Shown in pieces: positions 29,545 through 38,126 of a DNA stretch of 64,000 nucleotides. Where the stretch lies: positions 62,001 to 126,000 of the forward strand of contig JALDRK010000007.1 in NCBI GenBank assembly GCA_031315915.1, written 5' to 3'. The notes beneath the pieces were generated by a model. That model was not told the origin of the DNA, did not search any database, and worked only from the letters and a program-made list of their open reading frames with translations. Both the position numbers and the translations under genes were made by a program. The DNA comes from Nitrospirales bacterium. GTDB taxonomy: Bacteria > Nitrospirota > Nitrospiria > Nitrospirales > UBA8639. How positions within the stretch are numbered: position 1 is the stretch's first letter; each line of letters opens with the position of its first letter.

Positions 29545-30524
29545 ATGGACAAAGCGGAATTACGGGATAAAATTCGAGCCTGCCACAATTTGCCAAGTTC
29601 TCCGGAGGTCGCCAAGCGATTGATTGCCTTAATGGAAACGGAGAGTCCCGACATCGAGGATATGGTTTCGATTCTGTCCAGCGACTCCGTCTTGACGGCC
29701 AAAATTTTGCAGTTAGCCAATTCTTCCTTTTTTCCCTATAAGTACAAAGTCACCAATTTGCCGAAAGCGGCGATTTTGATCGGCTACAATGGCATTCTGG
29801 CGACCGCGCTCTCCTTTACTCTCGTCACGCATCTGAAGAATGAACATTCTCATGGGTTAAATCTTGAGTTGTTTGGCGCCGGAGTCTCTTGGCGGCTTCG
29901 GTCTGCCGTTCTGTGGGCGGAGTGTGTGGACGGAAAGATGTGGAGGAATTGTTTCTGGTTGGACTCATTCAGGACATCGGCATGTTGGTATTGGATCGGG
30001 TCGCGCCGGAGACGTATGCCTCGGATGGACTCGACCAATTTTCCCATGTAGAGGTGTCGGCCCATGAACTTCAGACACTGGGAACGGCTCATGCCGAAGT
30101 GGGCAGTTGGCTCCTTACGGATTGGAATTTCCCCGCCAAGATTTGTGTGGCGGTGCAAATGAGCGATGAATCGGGTCCCTATCCTGGACCGAGTGGATCG
30201 GACAAGTTTTATAATTGTGTGTTATTGGGAATCCAACTCACGCAATTATTGTTGAATGAAGCCAAAGACGAAGCCTTTTTTGGGCTGGTCGAGTTTGCCG
30301 AGAACCGACTGGGGCTGGATCCTTTTGCCTTTGCCATGATTATTAAAAATATTAAGGATATTCTCCGTGAAACCGAGTCGTTGTTCGATATGAGCAGCAA
30401 AAGCGATGAGCAACTTCAGCAATTGGCGGAACAAGCCAAAACCCTCCTCGGCCGGCGAAACGCTCAATTAGCCACGCAACTGGATGCCCTGTTCCTGCAG
30501 ACAGCGATGCCGGGCGTAGGTTGA
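29545..30524 (+). pseudogene. HDOD-domain signalling protein, one frameshift
   Basis: HDOD proteins are non-catalytic relatives of HD phosphohydrolases used in signalling. ATG 29545 is chosen because TAGGAG lies nine bases upstream. The start MDKAELRDKIRACHNLPSSPEVAKRLIALME and the helix SVLTAKILQLANSSFF are diagnostic. At about 29872 a TTT run needs one more T to continue into WRRSLLAASVCRS ... LFLVGLIQDIGMLVLDR and on to the stop; the repaired protein is 326 aa. Stands alone. Confidence 0.82.
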
Positions 30525-31231
30525 ATCGTTGCCTTGGCTCGCTTGTTCCTTGCCGCTTTCTCCAATTGGTGCTTCCTAAACGGACTTGCAGTCGTTTGGG
30601 GGAATTCTTTGCAAGTATGCTATGGAACTGTACCTTGAGAGTCAGACTATAACTTGAAAAATCCCTGAGTGTGGGATTGATGCCGCCGGATATCGAAGTG
30701 TTCCCGGTAGAGCCGTTCGTGCGAGGTTTTCCCGCCCTGGAGAATGGTTATGGCTCCATACTCCTCTTGCCTGTGAAACCTAGACTCAATCCCGCCAACC
30801 GCCAGCGCATCCGGTCTGCCCATCACGATAAGCGCATCCTTTCATGGGCCATCCGACGTCGAATGGTCCACGAACCCCTACGCTCTCATCTGAGTGCATA
30901 TAGCCCTGAGTTTTTGTGATCCGCCCAACAACACGAATGGTGTGGTCCAGAAATTGAGGTGCCAATTGAGTGGGTCGATCACATGACTTGTCCTTGATGG
31001 GTATCTGCTTGGGGAGTTTGGTTTCAAGGCGGATTGAACTACTCATGTATAAGTTTAAACGGTTCTCTCTATATACCTCAAAAATATGCCGGAGCAGGCA
31101 TGCGAATTTCTCGGCATTACCTGTAAGGTTGGCTTGCTCTTCATATTCTAAATTCATACACTGTCACTCTTGATATAAGAAGTAGACAAATCAATGTGAT
31201 AGCGAGAAAAAACATAATAGAGGAGAAAGGT
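30525..31231. other. Gene-poor region left of the toxin-antitoxin cluster
   Basis: 707 bases. A minus-strand frame (30786-31157, 123 codons) and its neighbour frame to about 30655 give continuous peptide (KDALIVMGRPDALAVGGIESRF...) that could be a decayed gene, but I recognise no family and no ribosome site, so it is left uncalled. Confidence 0.3.
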
Positions 31232-31456
31232 ATGAACCTAAAGCAAATAGAAGATGAGGCTCTTCATTTATCTGAAGAAGAAAGAGCAGAGTTGGCACAG
31301 AAACTTCTCCTAAGCCTGGATGCCCCAACTATCGCAGAAATAGAAGAAGATTGGTTGGTCGAAGCGCAGCGCCGGGCCAGAGAGCTGGACGAGGGCATTG
31401 TGCAGGCAATCCCGGCAGAAGAGGTCAGAAAAAAAGCACAGGCCTTGCTGAGATGA
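31232..31456 (+). CDS. Addiction-module antitoxin (RelB/ParD-like)
   Basis: 74 aa. The start at 31232 is preceded by AGGAGA. The pattern MNLKQIEDEALHLSEEERAELAQKLLLSL followed by an acidic helix EIEEDWLVEAQRRARELD is that of the 'addiction module protein' antitoxin family. Its stop overlaps the toxin start (ATGA). Confidence 0.88.
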   Translation: MNLKQIEDEALHLSEEERAELAQKLLLSLDAPTIAEIEEDWLVEAQRRARELDEGIVQAIPAEEVRKKAQALLR

Positions 31457-31746
31457 GTTACGGGTTTCATCCTGCCGCAGAGGCTGAGCATCTGGAGTCC
31501 GTGGCGTTCTATGAATCAAAAAGACCCGGTCTGGGTGCTTCGTATCTCGCAGAATTTGAAAGAATCATGCGCACAGTCTGTGAAGCGCCACACAGATACC
31601 CGGTTGAAAAACAACCGGATGTTAGGCGCATCCGAATGAAGCGGTTTCCTTTTGCGGTGTTGTTTCGAGAAGCGTCGGGCAGAGTCCAAGTTTTAGCGGT
31701 TGCTCACAGCCAGCGTCGACCTCAATACTGGCTGGGCAGGCTCTAA
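31453..31746 (+). CDS. RelE/ParE-family toxin
   Basis: 97 aa. Typical fold sequence: FHPAAEAEHLESVAFYESKRPGLG, then FERIMRTVCEAPHRYP, VRRIRMKRFPFAVLFRE and VLAVAHSQRRPQYW. Such toxins cut mRNA on the ribosome or poison gyrase. Coupled to the antitoxin by a 4-base overlap. Confidence 0.88.
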   Translation: MSYGFHPAAEAEHLESVAFYESKRPGLGASYLAEFERIMRTVCEAPHRYPVEKQPDVRRIRMKRFPFAVLFREASGRVQVLAVAHSQRRPQYWLGRL

Positions 31747-31926
31747 CCACCCTCTTGTAGTATTTTGCATCACGCACGATGTAAAACTAGAACCCTGATC
31801 TTTGCATAGGCCTTGTCATTCCAAACACCTTACATCGGGAATTGTGTTCAAAGAATGGCTCATCCTAATAATATAGTGCCAACTGATCTTCCCTGGTTCT
31901 GAAAATTCCCAAATGATAGTAAAAAT

Positions 31927-32217
31927 TCACTGTTGCCTGTCTCCTCGAAAATAATGGGATTGGAGTGTGCTCATGCAGTAAACAGCAATTTCAAAGCCAA
32001 TTGGATGGCCCAGTGAAAGAGGAAAAAGCGAAACAGTCACCGAATGGGTGTTGGCCAGGTGACGAAGGAACTGCTGTTTTGACTCCTGACCAAGAATTTT
32101 GGAGTTCGACCGGCTAAGAAACGAGTAACAATCAGTGACCCATTTGAGATAAAAGGGAACGGCCTTGTTCTTGATGGACATGCGCTTGGTGAGGGCGGCT
32201 TTAAAGGCAGACAGCAT
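31927..32217 (-). pseudogene. Truncated tyrosine recombinase, probable integron integrase remnant
   Basis: Only the N-terminal core-binding part is present: AVPFYLKWVTDCYSFLSRS then ESKQQFLRHLANTHS, the SAM-like domain of tyrosine integrases. In the neighbouring frame HWAIQLALKLLF continues the helix. The catalytic domain with the R-H-R-Y residues is absent; the space is occupied by the RelE-type module. It points away from the cassette genes, with its start about 160 bases from the attI-like core, which is the standard integron geometry. Confidence 0.62.
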
Positions 32218-32379
32218 AACTCGTCATTTCAGTTCATACGATTCCGTTTAATAATAAATAAACCATACATCTCTGTACCAAGAATGGGAGTTTCAATGGT
32301 TTACATGGAATTTCAGTTTGATATTGATACCCCAACTTACTAAACTGCCACCGGTGATAGAAGAAATATAAAAATTAAT

Positions 32380-32386
32380 GTTAGAC
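32380..32386 (+). other. attI-like core site GTTAGAC
   Basis: A GTTRRRY consensus heptamer between the integrase remnant and the first cassette gene. It marks the left boundary of the first cassette. Short, so it is supported mainly by its position relative to the attC sites. Confidence 0.5.
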
Positions 32387-32466
32387 CGCATACACCCGTC
32401 GCACATCTGCAGCGACTGCACAGACAAGTTGTGCTCAGACCGTAGCGAGCGCCATTGGAGACCTAG

Positions 32467-33705
32467 ATGCCCTCAGAGAACCTACTCAGCCTGCTGCGCG
32501 AAGGCGTTCATGCCTGGAACAGTGTCCGAAATGCAGCGAAGGAACGTTTCCGCAGTTCCCACAGCTCATCTGGTGAAGCCGATCAGTTACTATTGCGACC
32601 AGATCTGACAGGAGCCAATCTCAGCGGTCTAGACCTCGGCGAAGTGGACCTGAGTGATGCCATCCTCGATGGCGCCAACATTGAGAATGCCTATTTAAGC
32701 GGTGCCGACCTAACCAGAGCCCGACTTCAAGGGGTCAAACTCTACAAAACGTACATCAACAAGGCCGTCTTGTACCAAGCGGACCTGCGCTTTGCGGATC
32801 TCTCGCTTTGCAATTTTATGACGACCGACTTACGAAAGACGCAGCTACAGCACGCGAACTTGTTCAAGGCCAATCTTGGTGGTGCAGAGCTGTACCGAGC
32901 TAATTTAACTGAGGTAAGCGCGATACAGGCTGACTTTCTGTCAGCCACCATGTACGAGACCGCATTGCACAACGCGCAGCTGACAGGAGCAAACCTAACA
33001 AGTACCAACCTAAGCAGAGCTGACCTATCCGGCGCAGACCTAAGATATGCGATCGTGGTAGACGCAGAGGTTTCCGAAGCCGACTTCTCTGGGTGCAGTA
33101 TTTATGGATTGTCCGCTTGGAATATTCGCGGGATTCCGCGCAATCAATCCAATCTTCTCCTAACCACTCGTGACGATCCGATCATAACTGTTGACGACCT
33201 TCAGATTGCGCAGTTCATTCACCTTCTGCTGAACAACCAGAACGTTCGCAGCGTTATTGACTCCATTACTTCTAAGGTTGTCCTCATCTTGGGGCGCTTC
33301 ACTAGCGAGCGCAAGGACGTACTTGACGCAATACGCACAGAACTTCGCCGATTGAACTTCACTCCGATCATCTTTGATTTCGACAAGCCTTTGAGTAAAG
33401 ATTTGACCGGAACAGTCGATATCTTGGCTAGGATGGCGAGATTCATAGTTGCAGATGTGTCGGATCCCAGCAGTATTCCACACGAGCTGGCGACCGTCGT
33501 GCCGCACCTACGAACTACACCCATTCAATTGATCAAGCTTCAAGGGAGCGCGACATACAGCATGCTGGAGGACTTCTATGGACCCCGTGGATATCCATGG
33601 GTGCTGAAGCCCCATATGTATCAGACGTCCGCGGGCCTTATTCAGCAACTGGCCGAAGTAATTGCCGAGGCTGACAATATGGCAAGCGGATTCAGACGAG
33701 GGTAA
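32467..33705 (+). CDS. Pentapeptide-repeat protein with C-terminal TIR-like domain (cassette 1)
   Basis: 412 aa. Residues about 45-215 are pentapeptide repeats of the A(D/N)LxG type (DLTGANLSGLDLGEVDLSDA...), forming a right-handed beta helix. Residues about 275-390 form an alpha/beta domain starting SKVVLILGRFTSERKDVLDAI and continuing RFIVADVSDPSSIPHELATVVPHL, similar to a TIR/STIR-like or nucleotide-handling domain seen with pentapeptide repeats in cyanobacteria. No membrane segment. It begins 81 bases after the attI-like core and is followed by attC1. A sensor-effector defence role is possible but inferred. Confidence 0.75.
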   Translation: MPSENLLSLLREGVHAWNSVRNAAKERFRSSHSSSGEADQLLLRPDLTGANLSGLDLGEVDLSDAILDGANIENAYLSGADLTRARLQGVKLYKTYINKAVLYQADLRFADLSLCNFMTTDLRKTQLQHANLFKANLGGAELYRANLTEVSAIQADFLSATMYETALHNAQLTGANLTSTNLSRADLSGADLRYAIVVDAEVSEADFSGCSIYGLSAWNIRGIPRNQSNLLLTTRDDPIITVDDLQIAQFIHLLLNNQNVRSVIDSITSKVVLILGRFTSERKDVLDAIRTELRRLNFTPIIFDFDKPLSKDLTGTVDILARMARFIVADVSDPSSIPHELATVVPHLRTTPIQLIKLQGSATYSMLEDFYGPRGYPWVLKPHMYQTSAGLIQQLAEVIAEADNMASGFRRG

Positions 33706-33747
33706 GGCTACGCGCCATATGCATTTGGCTTATTCCTTCCGGATACG

Positions 33748-33819
33748 GCCTAACCCTTCCATCGATCGGACATCCCGAAGGCTGCGCCTTTGGGCTGCCG
33801 CTCATGTCGAACGTTAGGC
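33748..33819 (+). repeat. attC site 1
   Basis: 72 bp opening with GCCTAAC and closing with its exact complement GTTAGGC. The 3' arm GCTCATGTCGAACGTTAGGC is the typical L'-R' half of environmental attC sites, and the centre folds as CCCGAAGGC-TGC-GCCTTTGGG. Recombination would occur at G/TTAGGC (33813). Confidence 0.85.
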
Positions 33820-33839
33820 ATCACACTCAGGAGGTTCTC

Positions 33840-34259
33840 TTGCAACGTGATATGGATCTGATACGGGATCTACTCTTCCGGCTTGAATCGTCAGACTGGG
33901 GGTTTGTCGATACCGAGGGAATAAGTGCAGAACTGAAGAAGGATGGGGCTTTGGTGAGTTATCACCTGAAGTTGCTCTACCAAGCTGGTTACATTGAAGG
34001 GCAAGTAACTCGGGGTGCTGCACGACGAGAATTCAACGAAAAAATTGATCTTGATATGGACTACATTGTCTCTGTCAGACCTTGGTCTTTAACATGGGAA
34101 GGGCATGAATATCTGGATACCGTTCGAGATCCAGAGATCTGGAGCAAGGTGAAAAAGAGCGCTGGAGAGATTGGTAGTTTTGGTATAGATACGCTAAAGG
34201 CTCTTGCAAAGGGTTTCATCAAGACGAAGATCAAGGAACACAGTGGAATTGAACTCTGA
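33840..34259 (+). CDS. DUF2513-like protein (cassette 2)
   Basis: 139 aa from TTG 33840, chosen because AGGAGG lies just upstream and LQRDMDLIRDLLFRLES is how DUF2513 proteins begin; an ATG at 33804 lies inside the attC site. Winged-helix-like pattern (VSYHLKLLYQAGYIEGQ, SLTWEGHEYLDTVRD). Function of the family is unknown; it is frequent on mobile elements. Starting 20 bases after attC1 is typical of a gene cassette. Confidence 0.8.
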   Translation: MQRDMDLIRDLLFRLESSDWGFVDTEGISAELKKDGALVSYHLKLLYQAGYIEGQVTRGAARREFNEKIDLDMDYIVSVRPWSLTWEGHEYLDTVRDPEIWSKVKKSAGEIGSFGIDTLKALAKGFIKTKIKEHSGIEL

Positions 34260-34364
34260 TGTCGAATCGCCTTCCAAGGAACTACTCCCCAAGACGGAAG
34301 CTGGGGGTAATCAGAAACACAGAGCAGTTTCTTCTCGTTGGACGGCGACGGCGGTGGTGACAGG

Positions 34365-34552
34365 GCCTAACATTGGCCTGCAGCTGACCGCAGGCGGCGG
34401 ACGGCGTGCTCACGGCGCTGGAGCGGGGTGCTGACTCGAAGTGGACGAAAGTACGGGATACGGGGACAAAAGCTGGTGGGCCACGGTCTCTGCCCGGGCC
34501 GTGGTGGCTCGATGTGGGCAAGAGAGCGAATGATGCACGGACTCCGTTAGAC
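34365..34552 (+). repeat. attC-like site 2, atypical
   Basis: Starts GCCTAAC right after the DUF2513 gene and ends GTTAGAC just before the next gene, as expected. At 188 bp it is long and its inner arms do not pair well; only the 5' part (GCCTGC...GCAGGC) folds. It may be a composite or partly deleted site. Confidence 0.5.
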
Positions 34553-34571
34553 GTCGGAGTCGATAGTCACG

Positions 34572-35336
34572 ATGAAACTCTTTCGAGGCGACTCACTTCC
34601 CGATCGCGTGTTGTGGTCAGGGCCGGAGGATCGTGGCCGTACGTTTGTGGAGCACTTTTGCGGGACCGGTCTGATGGCGAAGTTCGCCGACGGCGGCACG
34701 TGTGCACTTCTAGCCGGTCACGATCTGGTCGACCTGGTTCTTAAGCACGTGGGATACAACGCGTGGGCGCCAGAACGCGCGTTGGCATACCGTAGCCCCA
34801 TGCTCTCCTTCTCCGCCGTCCGTGAAACTGCTTTTCAGTTCTCGAATCGCCGCAAGGAGTCAGACCTCGTTCCTTGCCGTCTCGACGCTGCGACACATTT
34901 CGTTTGGGAACTGGACATCGATCTGCCCGCGCCCATCGCCAGTGGGCACTATCGATTCACTTACCAGGCAGACCCTGTTCACGTGATGCCGTTCATCAAC
35001 GATCAGGTACGGCGCGGCCTCGAAATTGAGGCAATCACCGGCTATCTCCACGTCTTGGGTAGCGCTCTTCTCCAAGCGGCCGGTGCTGTTGCTTCTGCCG
35101 CCGATCCGTCATTACATTGTGCGGAACTCATCAATGTAGCGCTGTTCCTGCAGGCTCATGATCTATCCAACCGAGACGAGCGTCTGGTCTCTAACGCGCT
35201 CTTGCGAGCCTACCGCGACCACGAGTGGTTGCTATATCCAAAGGATCTCATGCCAGACGGCGGGGGAATTTCGTGCCGGTTCGCGATGAACCGCTACTTA
35301 AAGGTGTCGGCGTGCTTCCGGAGCCACAGTGGCTAA
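34572..35336 (+). CDS. Unknown protein (cassette 3)
   Basis: 254 aa, starting 20 bases after the preceding GTTAGAC. N-terminal MKLFRGDSLPDRVLWSG and a later YRSPMLSFSAVRETAFQF resemble the 'yRG...SFS' spacing of ADP-ribosyltransferase-like toxins, but the third acidic motif is not obvious, so no function is assigned. Base composition is richer in G+C than the toxin-antitoxin genes to its right, consistent with capture from elsewhere. Confidence 0.65.
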   Translation: MKLFRGDSLPDRVLWSGPEDRGRTFVEHFCGTGLMAKFADGGTCALLAGHDLVDLVLKHVGYNAWAPERALAYRSPMLSFSAVRETAFQFSNRRKESDLVPCRLDAATHFVWELDIDLPAPIASGHYRFTYQADPVHVMPFINDQVRRGLEIEAITGYLHVLGSALLQAAGAVASAADPSLHCAELINVALFLQAHDLSNRDERLVSNALLRAYRDHEWLLYPKDLMPDGGGISCRFAMNRYLKVSACFRSHSG

Positions 35337-35347
35337 CAGCCGCGTGC

Positions 35348-35438
35348 GTCTAACAAGCGGTTCGAGCGGACCAGGGGTTTACCAAAGTGCTTCATCCAAT
35401 CTCCGCGGTCGCCAGCCGCTCAACCGCAATCGGTAGGC
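35348..35438 (+). repeat. attC site 3
   Basis: 91 bp from GTCTAAC to GGTAGGC (one mismatch to GTTRRRY). The arms GCGGTTCGAGCGG and CCGCTCAACCGC pair with a single unpaired C, as expected for the extrahelical bases that orient attC recombination. The outer 3' core is imperfect, so the site may be inactive on that side. Confidence 0.75.
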
Positions 35439-35529
35439 TTCTTGTGTTTACACCTTCGGTTATTGCGCATCACCTTCTCTAACGTGTATACTTTGGATAT
35501 ACGCTTTAGCTATTTGAGGGGGAACAGCC

Positions 35530-35778
35530 ATGTTGACCAAGATGCAAAAATGGGGCAACAGCCAAGGGCTCCGCTTCCCGAAGGCCATTTTAGAGGAAGC
35601 CAGCATGGAGGTAGGCGATGAAGTGAAGGTATCGGTTCGAGGGCGTAAAATTATCATTGAACCAGTCAAAAAGGTTCGTGGTAGATACGACTTGAAAGAA
35701 TTGGTATCAAGAATGCCCAAAAACTACCAAGTCGAAGAAGTGGATTGGGGAGTTCCTGTCGGGAAGGAAGAATGGTAA
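35530..35778 (+). CDS. mazE: MazE-type antitoxin
   Basis: 82 aa AbrB-fold antitoxin: MLTKMQKWGNSQGLRFPKAI, VGDEVKVSVRGRKIIIEP, then an acidic toxin-binding tail. AGGGGGA precedes the start. Followed directly by mazF. It lies 92 bases past attC3, so it could be a further cassette that has lost its own attC. Confidence 0.9.
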   Translation: MLTKMQKWGNSQGLRFPKAILEEASMEVGDEVKVSVRGRKIIIEPVKKVRGRYDLKELVSRMPKNYQVEEVDWGVPVGKEEW

Positions 35779-36123
35779 ATGCCATCCTACGTCCCGAAAA
35801 AGGGTGATTTCGTTGTTGTCAGTTTCGATCCTCAGTCAGGCCATGAACAAAAAGGCCGCCGTCCGGCATTAGTGGTGAGTAACACTTTGTTTAATAACCA
35901 CACGGGCCTTGCTATGGTGTGCCCTCTAACCAACACCAGTAGGGATATCCCTTTTCATGTGAAAGTGCCCGATCAGTCGTCTCTCACGGGGTACATCATG
36001 GTTGAGCAGATCAAGTCCATCGATTACGTCAGCCGGAAGATCAAGTTTGTTGAAAAAGCTCCCCAAACGGTAATCGATGAGGTACTTGGTATTTTAGATG
36101 CGTGCCTCTACGCAAATGCATAA
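35779..36123 (+). CDS. mazF: MazF-type endoribonuclease toxin
   Basis: 114 aa PemK/MazF fold: PKKGDFVVVSFDPQSGHEQKGRRPALVVSN with the catalytic Arg, then AMVCPLTNTSRDIPFHV with the Thr, and GYIMVEQIKSIDY. Cuts single-stranded RNA at short motifs. It begins immediately after the mazE stop; its own stop shares one base with the next ATG (TAATG). Confidence 0.92.
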   Translation: MPSYVPKKGDFVVVSFDPQSGHEQKGRRPALVVSNTLFNNHTGLAMVCPLTNTSRDIPFHVKVPDQSSLTGYIMVEQIKSIDYVSRKIKFVEKAPQTVIDEVLGILDACLYANA

Positions 36124-36335
36124 TGAATAAGTCACTCATTACCTGCTCGCCTGACGTGATGGGTGGGACACCGGTGTTTGCGGGAACACGTGTGCCCGTC
36201 CAAACCCTGCTGGATTCCCTTGAAGCGGGAGAAACGATTGATGATTTTCTCGAAGGATTTCCCACCGTCAGCCGCAGACAGGTTGTGGCTTTTCTTGAAG
36301 AGGCCAAGGATCGAATGGTGGCGTCTGTCTTGTGA
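36123..36335 (+). CDS. DUF433 antitoxin
   Basis: 70 aa. The diagnostic DVMGGTPVFAGTRVPVQTLLDSLEAGETIDDFLEGFP is present. It begins on the last base of the mazF stop codon and its stop overlaps the GTG of the DUF5615 gene, so mazE, mazF and this pair are one transcription unit. Confidence 0.9.
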   Translation: MNKSLITCSPDVMGGTPVFAGTRVPVQTLLDSLEAGETIDDFLEGFPTVSRRQVVAFLEEAKDRMVASVL

Positions 36336-36652
36336 AGGTACTCCTTGATGAATGTGTTGACCGGCGATTGGCAAAAGATCTTGTCGGGTATGAGGGCAAG
36401 ACCGTTCCGCAAATGGGATGGGCGACTATTAAAAATGGCGAACTCCTTGCGCTTGCGGAAAAAGAATTCGATTTCTTCCATACTGTAGATCGCCATCTGG
36501 CGTTTTAGCAGAATCTTCCCCGTTACAATCTGGCAGTTATTGTCTTATGTGCAAAGACCAATCGGTTAGAGGATTTGCGTTCTTTGATGCCTAGCCTGCT
36601 GGAATTGTTGTCGACAGCAAAAGTGGGTGAGGTGCTTTGGATAAGAAATTAA
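36332..36652 (+). pseudogene. DUF5615 PIN-like toxin interrupted by an in-frame amber codon
   Basis: GTG start overlapping the antitoxin stop. The frame reads VKVLLDECVDRRLAKDLVGYE ... FFHTVDRHLAF, then TAG at 36506-36508, then QNLPRYNLAVIVLCAKTNRLEDL without any frame change to the stop at 36652. A C-to-T change of CAG would give the TAG. The truncated 58-aa product lacks the second half of the PIN-like fold and is probably inactive, which fits selection against a free toxin. Confidence 0.82.
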
Positions 36653-36722
36653 TGTTTTGCTGGACCGGATACCCGCTCAATTTTTTGACCTGAGTGAACT
36701 GATTTAGATCACGGAATTTCCC

Positions 36723-37025
36723 TTGGAATATTTGGCCCCGAAGAAATTTGCGGTTCCCCTGAATCGCGAAAAGGTTGCCCGATCTTGGACCCAGCGGGGG
36801 TATTCGTGCGATCTGTTTGTCGATCCTCCGGGGAGGGAATGGAATGATTTTGTCCATTCAACGAATGAGCTGGTTACCGTGGTAGAGGGAAAATTACGAA
36901 TGACGATTGATGGACAAGAGATTATTGCGGAAGAGGGAGACGAGGTGTTCATTCCGAAAGGAGCGCAACATTCAGTCAAAAACATTCATCATTCGACGAC
37001 CAGATGGCTGTACGGGCATGACTGA
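36723..37025 (+). CDS. Cupin-domain protein
   Basis: 100 aa. Single cupin barrel: WNDFVHSTNELVTVVEGKLRMTIDGQEIIAEEGDEVFIPKGAQHSVKN. Metal ligands expected at the His/Glu of the first motif (HSTNE) and the His of GAQHSV. TTG 36723 opens the frame; no better start is seen. Enzymatic role unknown. Confidence 0.8.
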   Translation: MEYLAPKKFAVPLNREKVARSWTQRGYSCDLFVDPPGREWNDFVHSTNELVTVVEGKLRMTIDGQEIIAEEGDEVFIPKGAQHSVKNIHHSTTRWLYGHD

Positions 37026-37158
37026 TCGCGTCAAAGATGAATTAACGCATCGAAAACAATAAGATTTTTTGGTGTTGAAATCCATATGACATTAAACGTC
37101 TTGATGTCTTAACGTTAAAGCGCTTTAGTGTGATTTGATAGGAAGGAGGGTTTATGTC

Positions 37159-37392
37159 ATGAGAGCGACATCCAAGAGGTCAACAGTCTACTTCGATGAA
37201 AATCTTCATGCGGCCCTGCGAATTAAAGCCGCGCACACCAAACGATCGGTCTCGGACATCGTCAATGATGCCGTACGATTGGCCATCGCCGAGGATCAGG
37301 AAGGTTTGGCTGCTTTTCAGGAACGTGTCGGCGAGCCTACGCTCAGCTATGAAGAACTTCTGAACGATCTGAAGGTTCATGGCCAAATATAG
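37159..37392 (+). CDS. Ribbon-helix-helix (CopG-like) antitoxin
   Basis: 77 aa from ATG 37159 with GGAGGG eight bases upstream. N-terminal RSTVYFDENLHAALRIKAAHTKRSVSDIVNDAVRLAI is a ribbon-helix-helix DNA-binding domain; the tail is acidic. Its 3' end overlaps the RelE-like gene by 14 bases. A CTTAACGTTAAG palindrome (37109-37120) ahead of it is a possible operator. Confidence 0.85.
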   Translation: MRATSKRSTVYFDENLHAALRIKAAHTKRSVSDIVNDAVRLAIAEDQEGLAAFQERVGEPTLSYEELLNDLKVHGQI

Positions 37393-37640
37393 GCTGATCT
37401 TTAAAAAGTCTGTCACCAAAGATTTTCGATCCATACCCCAACGTAATGTAGATCGTAATTCTTATGCGCATTGAAGGTTTAGCGGATGATCCACGACCGG
37501 AAGGGAGTGAAAAATTATCGGGACAAGAAAGATTTCGAATGCGGCAAGGCATGTATCGAATCGTATGCGAAATACAGGACCAGGATCTCGTGGTCATTGT
37601 GGTGAAAGTAGGAGATAGACGAGTCTATCGTGCAAGGTAG
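37379..37640 (+). pseudogene. RelE/ParE-family toxin, one frameshift
   Basis: MAKYRLIFKKSVTKDFRSIPQRNVDR continues after one extra base (near 37453) as ILMRIEGLADDPRPEGSEKL, MRQGMYRIVCEI and VVIVVKVGDRRVYRAR, the complete RelE core including its C-terminal basic residues. As written it stops after 33 codons. Whether the lesion is real or a read error cannot be told here. Confidence 0.8.
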
Positions 37641-37751
37641 ATCTCCCTTTACCCCTTTAAGGAAATTGAACAGAAATTTCCTTGTGGTATTGGTGTAAGG
37701 CGAGTCTGACTGCTTACTGGTGTACCGGAAAAAAGCCAAAGAGGAAAATTT

Positions 37752-38126
37752 ATGAAAGTGAACGCTCCTCAGAACATGCATGCCGCCTTTGCAGAAGCCT
37801 TCAATGCGGGAAAGATCGATGATCTGCTCGCCTTGTATGAATCAGATGCTGTGCTCGTTCCACAGCCTGGTCAACAGGTGGTAGGCCGTTCCGGTATTCG
37901 GGAAGCGCTTCTCGTGTTTCTCGATCTCAAAGGGCGCATGCAGATCGAAACCCTCTCCTGTTTTCAAACCGGTGACCTGGCGCTACTCCAGGCTTCGTGG
38001 CGCATGACTGCCACGGGCCTTGATAATCAACCCATCGAATTTTTCTCACATACCGCTGAAGTCGTCCGGAAACAACCGGATGGCTCATGGTTGTATGTCA
38101 TCGACAACGCCTTTGCCGCTGCCTGA
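37752..38126 (+). CDS. SnoaL-like (NTF2-fold) protein
   Basis: 124 aa. NTF2-like cone fold: FAEAFNAGKIDDLLALYESDAVLVPQPGQQVVGRSGIREAL then IEFFSHTAEVVRKQPDGSWLYVIDNAF, as in DUF4440/YybH-type proteins. Ligand or substrate unknown. GAGG lies 11-14 bases upstream of the ATG. Confidence 0.85.
   Translation: MKVNAPQNMHAAFAEAFNAGKIDDLLALYESDAVLVPQPGQQVVGRSGIREALLVFLDLKGRMQIETLSCFQTGDLALLQASWRMTATGLDNQPIEFFSHTAEVVRKQPDGSWLYVIDNAFAAA

Noticed and set aside
30786..31157. 123-codon minus-strand frame left of the RelE-type module
   Set aside because: No ribosome site or recognisable family; kept only as a comment on the gene-poor region.
37026..37158. Possible further attC site between the cupin and CopG genes
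   Set aside because: The CTTAACGTTAAG palindrome has core-like letters but no arms or spacing of an attC; read as a possible operator instead.
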